Shown here: positions 57,460-64,000 of the stretch, piece after piece
Layout: each line of letters begins with the position of its first letter
How positions within the stretch are numbered: the first letter of the stretch is position 1
Source: an uncultured Thermanaerothrix sp.
GTDB lineage: Bacteria; Chloroflexota; Anaerolineae; Anaerolineales; Anaerolineaceae
DNA length: 64,000 nt
NCBI RefSeq assembly: GCF_938028735.1
Contig: NZ_CALIMF010000004.1
Span: 1-64,000, forward strand
Direction: 5' to 3'
The notes under the pieces: model-generated
What the model was told of the DNA's origin: nothing
The model's database searches: none
The model's input: the letters and a program-made list of their open reading frames with translations, nothing else
Translations under genes and position numbers: made by a program

Positions 57460-59862
57460 TCAAGAAGAAAACTGCCGAAGCAGGTGCGAGGGCACCTTTG
57501 GCGGAAATGGAGCCTTGGACAACCCACGATACCCCAACAGGCGCAGTCCATTCAGCACTACAATAACGGTGCTCCCCTCATGCCCCAGCACGCCCAACGG
57601 CAAGGGCAAAGTAGCCCCAAAGGTCGTGCTGACCAGCACGACAATCATCGCCAGGGCAAAGGCCAGATTCTGCCACACCACACGACGCGCCTGCCGTGCC
57701 AGACCCATGGCGAAGGGAATTTTCTGCAGATCATCCGACATCAGAATCACATCGGCTGTCTCAATGGCCACGTCGGTACCCGCACCTCCCATTGCAATCC
57801 CCAGGTCTGCCACAGCCAGAGAGGGCGCGTCATTGACTCCGTCACCTACCATGGCCACCAAGCCGTAGGTCTCGCGGAGTTCGCGCAAAACACGTACCTT
57901 ATCCTGGGGCAGCAGGTTAGCATAATACGCATCCACGCCTGTGTAGGCAGCAATGCGCGCCGCTACACGCTCGTTATCTCCCGTCAGCATGACCACGCGT
58001 TCAATTCCCACCCGCTTAAGTGCCTGAACGATGTGGGTAGCTTCAGGTCGCAGGGCATCCGCAACGGTTAGCAGACCTGCAAAATACCCCCGTCTTGCCT
58101 TGGGACCGTCTAGTGCCTCCACATACGCCAATATTACGGTTTGGCCTTCATCTTCCAGTTGCCGAATCTGTGTCTGCAATGAATCGGGGAGGGGAAGATT
58201 GTGCTCAGCGAATAAGCGCGTGTTTCCAATCCGCCAGCGGCGCCCACTCACTTGCGCCTCAATTCCGCGCCCCGGATAGGCTCGAAACTCCAGCGCACTG
58301 GGAAGAGATAAGCCACGCTCCTGAGCAGCGCGCACGATGGCTGCCCCAATCGGATGCTCAGAACGCGCTTCTACGGCAGCCACCTGCTGCAAGAGAGTGG
58401 CTTCATCCAGGTCGGCCAGTGGATAAACGCCAGTTAATTGAGGCACTCCCAAGGTCAACGTACCGGTTTTATCAAAGGCTACCACCTTGAGAGCGGCAGC
58501 TTTCTCAAGATGCACCCCGCCTTTGAAGAGCACCCCATTGCGCGCCCCATTGGCAATGGCCGAAAGAATGCTGGCAGGGGTCGAAATGACCAACGCGCAC
58601 GGAGAGGCCACCACCAACCATGTCATCGCACGGTAAAAGGTGGGGTAAAAGGGCTGCCCCAACACAAAATAGGGAACAATGATAAGCAAAACTGCCATTC
58701 CCAGGACAAAAAAGGCATAGTACCGTTCAAAAGTATCCAGCATACGCTGGGTTTTCGCCTTGTTGGCCTGGGCCTCCTCTACCATTTGAACGATCCGCGC
58801 CAGGGTCGTGTCTTTGGCCAGGCGCGTCACCCGCACCTCCAGACTGCCGTTCCCATTGACAGTGCCCGCAAAGACCGCATCGCCTACTTGTTTACTCACC
58901 GGCATGGATTCTCCGGTGATCGTGGCCTGATTAACCTCGGACGTTCCACTGATCACTTCACCATCAATTGGAAAACGCTCCCCCGGTCGCACGATAACGA
59001 TATCCCCCGGAATTAACCTTTCCACAGGCACCGTCACCAGACGCGACCCGCGCCGCACCGTGGCTACCTTGGGGCGCAGATCAAGCAATTTTTCAATGGC
59101 CTTGCGACTCCGATCCATAGCATAGGCTTGCAGCGTGTTGGAAAGCGAGAACAAGAAGAGTAGCACTGCCCCTTCAGCCGGTGAACCAATAATCGCCGCC
59201 CCCAGTGCTGCCAAGATCATTAGTAGATCCACATTGAGGATTTTCTCACGCAAGGCTTCTAGGCTAGCAAGCAACCCAAACCAGCCGCCGGTAAGATAGG
59301 CCAACGCAAACAATCCTGCACCTATCATCGGCGGCGCCCCCCAACGTTCCAACAGCAACGCCGTTAGCGTGAAGAGGGCTGTGAGAACCGTGAAAAGAAT
59401 CTGTATCTTTTGCTCATCAAACCGAGGGAGGGCGGGTGACGCTGCACTTGTCGGATGCGCTGGAATCTCTTCTACTTCAGCCACGGGCTGGGTGGTTTGC
59501 ATCCCTCTTATTTGGAGCACGTCTCCCTGAAAGGTCACCCGCGAGGGATCTAGGGCTAATGCCTGCCCTAGTTGCAGAGCACAAATTGCACAGGCAACGC
59601 CCCCCATTTCACGGCGGGCAGCACACTCCATAGTTCGGCCAGCGGCCATCTTGCCAGCTTCGTTTACAAGCAAGAGAGCATGCGCAGGTGAGATAATTTC
59701 GGGATCATATACCAGACGCAATTGCCCCTCAGCGTAATCGTATTGAACGGCTTTAACCCCGGCGTATCCCCTGAGGACGTCAGCAAAGACATCGGTGCAA
59801 CGTGAGCCTGAAGCCGGAAGAGAAGAGAAGGATCGTTCAGGCGTTGTTTCCACGGTCGTCAT
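57460..59862 (-). CDS. P1B-4-type heavy-metal ATPase
   Basis: An 800-residue P-type ATPase. The membrane metal site is SPC (VASPCALVIS) and the last membrane pair carries HEGST. SPC with HEGxT marks the P1B-4 subgroup (CtpD, CoaT, PfeT), which export cobalt or ferrous iron rather than copper. TGES, DKTGTLT and GDGVND are intact. The N-terminal ~120 residues are unusual: an HMA-like stretch without the CxxC pair (SGSRCTDVFADVL), then a second Cys pair (CAICALQL). ATG 59862 has GGAGG upstream. It overlaps the Fur-family gene by 26 bases, so export is likely under that regulator. Confidence 0.93.
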   Translation of the reverse strand: MTTVETTPERSFSSLPASGSRCTDVFADVLRGYAGVKAVQYDYAEGQLRLVYDPEIISPAHALLLVNEAGKMAAGRTMECAARREMGGVACAICALQLGQALALDPSRVTFQGDVLQIRGMQTTQPVAEVEEIPAHPTSAASPALPRFDEQKIQILFTVLTALFTLTALLLERWGAPPMIGAGLFALAYLTGGWFGLLASLEALREKILNVDLLMILAALGAAIIGSPAEGAVLLFLFSLSNTLQAYAMDRSRKAIEKLLDLRPKVATVRRGSRLVTVPVERLIPGDIVIVRPGERFPIDGEVISGTSEVNQATITGESMPVSKQVGDAVFAGTVNGNGSLEVRVTRLAKDTTLARIVQMVEEAQANKAKTQRMLDTFERYYAFFVLGMAVLLIIVPYFVLGQPFYPTFYRAMTWLVVASPCALVISTPASILSAIANGARNGVLFKGGVHLEKAAALKVVAFDKTGTLTLGVPQLTGVYPLADLDEATLLQQVAAVEARSEHPIGAAIVRAAQERGLSLPSALEFRAYPGRGIEAQVSGRRWRIGNTRLFAEHNLPLPDSLQTQIRQLEDEGQTVILAYVEALDGPKARRGYFAGLLTVADALRPEATHIVQALKRVGIERVVMLTGDNERVAARIAAYTGVDAYYANLLPQDKVRVLRELRETYGLVAMVGDGVNDAPSLAVADLGIAMGGAGTDVAIETADVILMSDDLQKIPFAMGLARQARRVVWQNLAFALAMIVVLVSTTFGATLPLPLGVLGHEGSTVIVVLNGLRLLGYRGLSKAPFPPKVPSHLLRQFSS

Positions 59863-60313
59863 GGTCAGATCTCCTCCGTGCCATGGGTGTCTTCTGTTGA
59901 CATTCAGGACAGAGACCGTAATACAGCACACGCGCCCCCAGGACGCGGTACCCCGAAGCAGCGCTGATTTCCTCATCTAGGAACTGCACATACTGGCTGG
60001 GAAAATCTACGATTTTATGACAGGAAACACAGGCCAAATTGATGTGAGGTTCCGTATCGGCATCGTAATGGGCCATTCCATCCCCCGCATTCCCCAGCAC
60101 GTTCACCGCGCCCAACCGCACCAGCACTTCCAGGGTGTTGTACACTGTGGCCAGGCTCAGAGAAGGAAACCGTGACTTAAGAGTTTCATAAATCATCGTA
60201 GCCGTAGGGTGCTCATGGCTGGTCGCTAACAACTCACAAATAGCCTGTCGTTGTGGTGTAATTCGCAAGCCTGCCTTACGCAAGGAATCAAGAAGGATGG
60301 CTGTTTCTACCAT
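59837..60313 (-). CDS. Fur-family metal/peroxide regulator
   Basis: A 158-residue Fur/PerR/Zur-type repressor. The winged helix includes GLRITPQRQAICELL and LSLATVYNTLEVLVRLG. The dimer domain has a metal site (HYDADTEPHINLACVSCHKIVDF), and two CxxC pairs (CVSC, CPEC) form the structural zinc site. HIN-L-C-C-CHKI spacing resembles PerR-like proteins. Transcribed first, overlapping the P1B-4 ATPase; an operator is visible upstream. A role in iron or peroxide sensing is likely. Confidence 0.92.
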   Translation of the reverse strand: MVETAILLDSLRKAGLRITPQRQAICELLATSHEHPTATMIYETLKSRFPSLSLATVYNTLEVLVRLGAVNVLGNAGDGMAHYDADTEPHINLACVSCHKIVDFPSQYVQFLDEEISAASGYRVLGARVLYYGLCPECQQKTPMARRRSDHDDRGNNA

Positions 60314-60332
60314 TTTATTCTATGTCTCCTGT

Positions 60333-60356
60333 AATCATTCTAATATTAGATTGATT
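60333..60356. promoter_or_regulatory. Palindromic Fur-type operator
   Basis: A 24-base inverted repeat matching at 11 of 12 positions, with core TCTAATATTAGA (60339-60350) flanked by AATCA and TGATT. It lies just downstream of the predicted start point of the fur-ATPase operon, suiting autoregulation. Confidence 0.65.
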
Positions 60357-60370
60357 ATAAACTTGTATTC

Positions 60371-60398
60371 ATTATAAACAAAGTTAGTTGCTTGTCAA
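60371..60398 (-). promoter_or_regulatory. Promoter of the fur-ATPase operon
   Basis: TTGACA (60398-60393) and TATAAT (60376-60371), 16-base spacer, minus strand. The element ATTATAAAC is repeated directly at 60354 and 60371, giving a second TATAAT nearer the gene. Confidence 0.75.
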
Positions 60399-60478
60399 CC
60401 CCTTAACCTCCCTTTGCGCCGCCAAGTACACGATCATGCTAAAATGAGTTAAATTTAGAACGTCAAAGGAGGTTTCAG

Positions 60479-61144
60479 ATGATCAAACATAACTCTTCAT
60501 GGGTTCTCTCTTTGCTCCTTGTCATCCTTTTATTACCCGCTCTGGCCTGTGGCCTACCCAGCCAGGCCGCGCCAACGCCCACCCCACAAGCAAAGATCCT
60601 TTTTCAGGATGACTTCTCCGATCCCAATAGTGGATGGGATCGCCGCCAAGATGACGACGGGGTTACTGACTACACCGGCGATGGGGCCTATCGCATTCGT
60701 GTGGATACCCCCAACTTGGAGGTATGGGCAAATCCGGGACAAAACTTCACAGATGTACGGATTGAGGTGGATGCCACCAAAGTTGCTGGACCCGATGATA
60801 ATGATTTTGGCCTCCTCTGCCGGTATGTAGACACGCAGAATTTCTACTTCTTCCTCATCAGCAGTGATGGTTACTTTGGCATCGGCAAAAAGGTAAATGG
60901 TGAAGCGCAGGTGCTCGGCGCCAAGAACCTGGAGCCCCACACTGCCATTCGACAAGGAACTACTACGAATCACATACAGGCGGATTGCGTGGGCAATGCC
61001 TTGAGTCTCTATGTCAACGGCACCCTGTTGCGCACGGTCAAGGATGATACCTTTCAAGAGGGTGATGTCGGCCTGACGGCGGGCACTTATGACGAAGCCG
61101 GTGTTGAGATCCTTTTCGATAATTTTGTAGTCTACGCACCCTAA
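60479..61144 (+). CDS. Lipoprotein with LamG/DUF1080-like beta-sandwich
   Basis: A 221-residue protein. The lipoprotein signal ends in LLPALACG, then a short Pro/Thr linker and a concanavalin-like beta-sandwich: ILFQDDFSDPNSGWDR, TDVRIEVDATKVAG, DNDFGLLCRYVD, NFYFFLISSDGYFGI, LSLYVNGTLLRTV and ILFDNFVVYAP. This type is very common in Chloroflexota lipoproteins, with no defined function. ATG 60479 has AAAGGAGG upstream. Followed by a strong terminator. Confidence 0.8.
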   Translation: MIKHNSSWVLSLLLVILLLPALACGLPSQAAPTPTPQAKILFQDDFSDPNSGWDRRQDDDGVTDYTGDGAYRIRVDTPNLEVWANPGQNFTDVRIEVDATKVAGPDDNDFGLLCRYVDTQNFYFFLISSDGYFGIGKKVNGEAQVLGAKNLEPHTAIRQGTTTNHIQADCVGNALSLYVNGTLLRTVKDDTFQEGDVGLTAGTYDEAGVEILFDNFVVYAP

Positions 61145-61179
61145 TCAGGCTGTCCTTTACCCCCAAACCCTTTCGATTC

Positions 61180-61211
61180 ACCCCCTATTGCGAATAGGGG
61201 GTATCTTTTTT
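61180..61211 (+). terminator. Strong intrinsic terminator
   Basis: ACCCCCTATT (61180-61189) pairs with AATAGGGGGT (61193-61202) over a GCG loop, followed by ATCTTTTTT. It ends the lipoprotein transcript. Confidence 0.9.
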
Positions 61212-61608
61212 AAGACCCCCTACTGAACGTGAGTTTCTCCGATAATCCTCGACACTTTGCCCACGCTATAAGGTATCTTCTTTCTCAAAGCCCCCATACT
61301 GAATTGTAAGAGGAGATGGCGCATGAGATAGAAAACAATGGCAATTTCTTCCCCAACGCCTTTGCGCTGCTTGAACCTGCTGATGAATCGGGTGGCGGAG
61401 TTTGCTCTCCTGATAGCCCGTAGCCTAACCACCCGCAATTGGATGGTGCGTTCTATTGAACGCCAAATCCATGAACAATTCGATAATGCCTCAGCGGTTA
61501 TAATTAGAATAGAGATGCGGAAGGGGATGTGTAGCCTCACCCCCGTAATAAGATCGGCTTGCGGCTAAAGTCTCGTTCTACCCTGCCTGCATCGAAGGGA
61601 GAGGGGCC
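61212..61608. other. Gap with no convincing gene
   Basis: About 400 bases between the terminator and the PlsY-DegV gene. Overlapping short open frames on both strands (about 76 and 106 codons) have no ribosome-binding site or family match. A TATAAT at 61499-61504 could be a -10 box for the next gene, without a clear -35. Confidence 0.4.
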
Positions 61609-63087
61609 ATGATCTGTGTGTGGACAGTCCTTGTTGGCTATCTGATCGGCTCGCTTTCCGCCGCCATTCCTATCAGCCGCTGGTGGAGTGGACAGGATAT
61701 CCGCACCTTAGGAGATGCCAACGCTGGCACCGCCAATGTTGCGCGCCATCTCGGTCTCAAGCCAGCAGCTCTGGTGGCTATAGTAGATATCGCCAAAGGT
61801 GGGATTGCCATTCTGACTGCGCGGGCGTTTTCGGCACCCGAAGCCTGTGTTGTAATGGCGGGTGTGGCGGCAGTGCTGGGACATCGCTTTCCAATCTACT
61901 TTCGCTTTCGCGGGGGGCGCGGGCTGGCCACAACGCTAGGCGCCTTGCTGGCTCTGGTTCCGCGTCAAATGCTGATGACCCTCCCGCTCTACGGCATGAT
62001 TTACCTGGGAAGTCGGGGAAGCGGCATTTTGGCAACCCTACTGGCTTTCCCCGTGTTGATGCTGCTCATTTACTGGGATGGCTACGATGCCTGGATCGTC
62101 ACTGCACCTCTCATTCTGGCTTTCACCACCGCTGCATGTTCCCTGCCTGAAGTTTTGGCCCGTTGGCAAAAGACACGGGATGCCCGGCGTTTGCTTTATG
62201 ATCTCCTTCACCCCCGGGTGACTGCAATCCCTGAGGTGACCACCGTGGTCATGACAGATAGCGTGGCCTCGTTACCCCCTGAATTGTGCCAGCGTGAAGG
62301 CATTCGCCTGCTCCCTATGGCTGTGATCCTGCCCCAGGGCGTAGTGCGGGATGGCGTGGATATTGATACTCACGAGTACTACCGGCGCTTGCGTAGCGAC
62401 GGGCTTTTGCCCAAAACTTCGGCCCCTGCGCCGGGCGAATACTTGCAGGCCATCCGTCAATTTGTTACTCCCCATCAGGTAGCGCTGATTCTGACACCGC
62501 CCGCAGAACTGACCCAATGCTTCTTCAGTGCCAGCCTGGCTGCGCAAATGGCCGCCGAAGAAGGGCTACAAGCCCGTGTGGTAGATACCCGTCTAGCGGG
62601 GCCGGCGCAGGGGCTACTGGCACTGGCCGCGGCGCGTTTGGCGGCGAGCGGCGCCAGTGCCGAGCAAATCATTGAGGCACTTCCAGCATTAATCCCCCGC
62701 ATTGGAATTGTAGGGGTACTAGACACACTTAGCTTCGTCGCTCAGAGCGGACGCGTTAGCGTTGTTAATTCGCTTGTGGAGTCCGCTTTGCGCCTCTACC
62801 CCGTTCTTTCACTTTATCAGGGTCATATCCGCCTGGAAGGCGTTGAACGCACGCGCCGAAAAGCCATTGAGCGCATGATTGAATGGTTACAAAAGCATCT
62901 GAGTGGAAAGATCACCGCGCTCATCTGCTTCCACGCTGACGCTCCCGATGAAGGTCAAGCGCTTTATCAACGCTTGGTGGAGTTGCTCCGGCCACGCGAA
63001 CATTACCTGACCGAACTCACCCCCGTGATCGGTGCTCATGCCGGGCCGGGTGTAGTGGGTGCCGCCTGGTGGCAAAGCGACGAATGA
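61609..63087 (+). CDS. PlsY-DegV(FakB) fusion: acyl-phosphate acyltransferase joined to fatty-acid-binding protein
   Basis: A 492-residue fusion. Residues ~1-195 are a PlsY-type membrane glycerol-3-phosphate acyltransferase: GYLIGSLSAAIPISRW, motif 1 GDANAGTANVARHLG, and motif 2 GHRFPIYFRFRGGRGLAT; the C-terminal motif 3 is divergent. Residues ~210-490 are a full DegV/FakB fatty-acid-binding domain: VVMTDSVASLPPELC, PKTSAPAPGEYLQAI, RVVDTRLAGPAQGLL, YPVLSLYQGHIRLEGV and IGAHAGPGVVGAAW. FakB presents fatty acids to the kinase FakA, and PlsY uses the acyl phosphate. Joined, they could channel exogenous fatty acid into phosphatidic acid synthesis. The frame is continuous. Confidence 0.9.
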   Translation: MICVWTVLVGYLIGSLSAAIPISRWWSGQDIRTLGDANAGTANVARHLGLKPAALVAIVDIAKGGIAILTARAFSAPEACVVMAGVAAVLGHRFPIYFRFRGGRGLATTLGALLALVPRQMLMTLPLYGMIYLGSRGSGILATLLAFPVLMLLIYWDGYDAWIVTAPLILAFTTAACSLPEVLARWQKTRDARRLLYDLLHPRVTAIPEVTTVVMTDSVASLPPELCQREGIRLLPMAVILPQGVVRDGVDIDTHEYYRRLRSDGLLPKTSAPAPGEYLQAIRQFVTPHQVALILTPPAELTQCFFSASLAAQMAAEEGLQARVVDTRLAGPAQGLLALAAARLAASGASAEQIIEALPALIPRIGIVGVLDTLSFVAQSGRVSVVNSLVESALRLYPVLSLYQGHIRLEGVERTRRKAIERMIEWLQKHLSGKITALICFHADAPDEGQALYQRLVELLRPREHYLTELTPVIGAHAGPGVVGAAWWQSDE

Positions 63088-63171
63088 ATCAGATTCACGC
63101 TCATTTTATGGTACAAGCACACTTCTTGTGGCATACTCTGGGTGAAAATTCTGCCCCGCAGGTCATCTCCC

Positions 63172-63573
63172 ATGTTTGAGTGGAAGCCTATTTATAGCAT
63201 CGGTGTAGCACAATACGATGAACAACACAAGCGCCTGTTTACCATTGCTCAGACACTTTATGATGCCATGAGCGCAGGCCAGGGGCGAGTGGTGTTGAAT
63301 GAAATTTTTGATGAACTAATCGACTATACTCGCACCCATTTTGCTTCGGAAGAAGCGCTCATGACGCGCTATGCCTACCCCGATTACGAAACCCACCGTT
63401 TGCAGCACGAAGACTTAACCCGACAAGTCGTCGAACTGCGCGATAAATACCGCAATGGACAAATCGCTCTTTCCATCACCGTGATGAACTTCCTCAAAGA
63501 CTGGTTGCGCAATCACATTTACGAGAGCGACAAACGTTACGGCCAATTCCTCAATCAAAAAGGCGTGCGCTAA
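63172..63573 (+). CDS. Bacteriohemerythrin
   Basis: A 133-residue four-helix protein with a di-iron oxygen-binding site. The ligands are present: AQYDEQHKRL, YTRTHFASEEAL, YETHRLQHEDL and LRNHIYESDKRYG. Likely roles are oxygen carriage, sensing or iron handling. ATG 63172 gives the usual MFEWKP start; an in-frame GTG at 63142 is less likely. Confidence 0.93.
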   Translation: MFEWKPIYSIGVAQYDEQHKRLFTIAQTLYDAMSAGQGRVVLNEIFDELIDYTRTHFASEEALMTRYAYPDYETHRLQHEDLTRQVVELRDKYRNGQIALSITVMNFLKDWLRNHIYESDKRYGQFLNQKGVR

Positions 63574-63588
63574 GAACCGCACGCCTTT
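63559..63588 (+). terminator. Terminator overlapping the hemerythrin stop
   Basis: AAAGGCGTGCG (63559-63569) and CGCACGCCTTT (63578-63588) form an 11-bp stem; the stop codon lies in the loop. The short T-run on either strand suggests bidirectional use with the convergent gene. Confidence 0.75.
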
Positions 63589-63623
63589 CTATGTTTCGCT
63601 TGATTCAATTTGCCGGATAAAGA

Positions 63624-63941
63624 TCAGAGCGTATTCCCCCGCTCGCGCTCTAGTAGCAGATGGGTCGCGCGCGTATTCTCCTCCACCGCAATCAAGAGAT
63701 CTAAAACCTCCCCCGCCCCGTAGAGGAAAACGGCACTAATCACACCCCAAAGGAGTACCCACAAGCCGCTAAGCACTCCCAGACCACGCATCATAAAGCG
63801 CCAATCCCCTGGCCCCAACATGCGCGCGGCGCCCCCTACAAACATAGCCACCGTTGCAATTAATGCGCCGAAAAACACAATGACGCCCAACACTTTGAAG
63901 ATAATGCCGATAACACGTAAAGCCCCAAAGCGTTTCTCCAT
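63624..63941 (-). CDS. Small membrane protein, function unknown
   Basis: A 105-residue protein with two hydrophobic segments (about 10-36 and 53-77) and a charged C-terminal helix ending RATHLLLERERG. No recognised domain. Start ATG 63941 follows AGGTGC. Convergent with the hemerythrin gene. Confidence 0.65.
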   Translation of the reverse strand: MEKRFGALRVIGIIFKVLGVIVFFGALIATVAMFVGGAARMLGPGDWRFMMRGLGVLSGLWVLLWGVISAVFLYGAGEVLDLLIAVEENTRATHLLLERERGNTL

Positions 63942-64000
63942 GGGTTATGCACCTCCGTTTCTAAGGATAGACAGACTTCTAAGGAGTAACTATAATCCTT

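Noticed and set aside
61220-61568. Overlapping frames before the PlsY-DegV gene that might be a transposase relic
   Set aside because: No conserved catalytic motif, terminal repeats or ribosome-binding site could be seen.
1-64000. CRISPR array, rRNA or intact insertion sequence
   Set aside because: No regularly spaced repeats, no rRNA-like stretches and no transposase with terminal repeats were noticed.

Overview
The window is a gene-dense stretch of a bacterial chromosome. I infer a member of Chloroflexota, most likely an Anaerolineae relative. The grounds are an oversized SecA of 1367 residues with large insertions, T-box leaders on both thrS and the trp operon, a menaquinone prenyltransferase, a GT39 membrane glycosyltransferase and a degenerate ProRS-like protein. 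This placement is inference; there is no rRNA gene in the window.

Layout. 0-10.3 kb (mostly plus strand): a truncated GAF/HD-GYP phosphodiesterase, an esterase lipoprotein, secA, rpsA, an M19 dipeptidase, a small membrane protein and a LysM/M23 peptidase. 10.4-15.4 kb: thrS with a T-box leader, a cation diffusion facilitator, and a ProRS-like protein that has lost its synthetase motifs but keeps its editing domain. 15.4-19.5 kb (minus): a PadR regulator with its own operator, an iron/cobalamin-type ABC importer and a THEP1 NTPase, all overlapping. 19.6-26.6 kb (minus): a complete T-box-controlled trp operon, trpE-G-D-C-F-BA, whose last gene is a TrpB-TrpA fusion. 26.6-30.5 kb (plus): tRNA-Gln, a GlmU-like uridylyltransferase with a shortened beta-helix, a CBS/hemolysin-family protein, cdd and recO. 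31-37.3 kb: a secreted lytic-transglycosylase-like protein, a hydrolase, a CYTH protein and a GT39 operon.

37.3-46.1 kb looks like an accessory region. A strong promoter leads a DUF169 / two-cluster ferredoxin / MFS / chromate-transporter / universal-stress cassette. This is followed by broken genes (patatin-like, OsmC-like, apolipoprotein N-acyltransferase-like) and an AT-rich metallopeptidase-like gene, and the region ends at an initiator tRNA gene. 46.1-57.3 kb: DUF72, a NYN-LOTUS protein, a DinG helicase with an exonuclease domain, a cellulose-synthase-like GT2 with PilZ, menA, and an NMT1-type ABC importer. 57.4-64 kb: a P1B-4 metal ATPase under a Fur-family regulator with a visible palindromic operator, a lipoprotein, a PlsY-DegV(FakB) fusion, hemerythrin and a small membrane protein.

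The strongest candidates for undescribed biology are the PlsY-FakB fusion (possible direct hand-over of acyl phosphate to the glycerol-3-phosphate acyltransferase), the synthetase-dead ProRS with an intact editing module, the TrpB-TrpA fusion, and the DUF169/ferredoxin cassette. No CRISPR array, rRNA or intact insertion sequence was seen.
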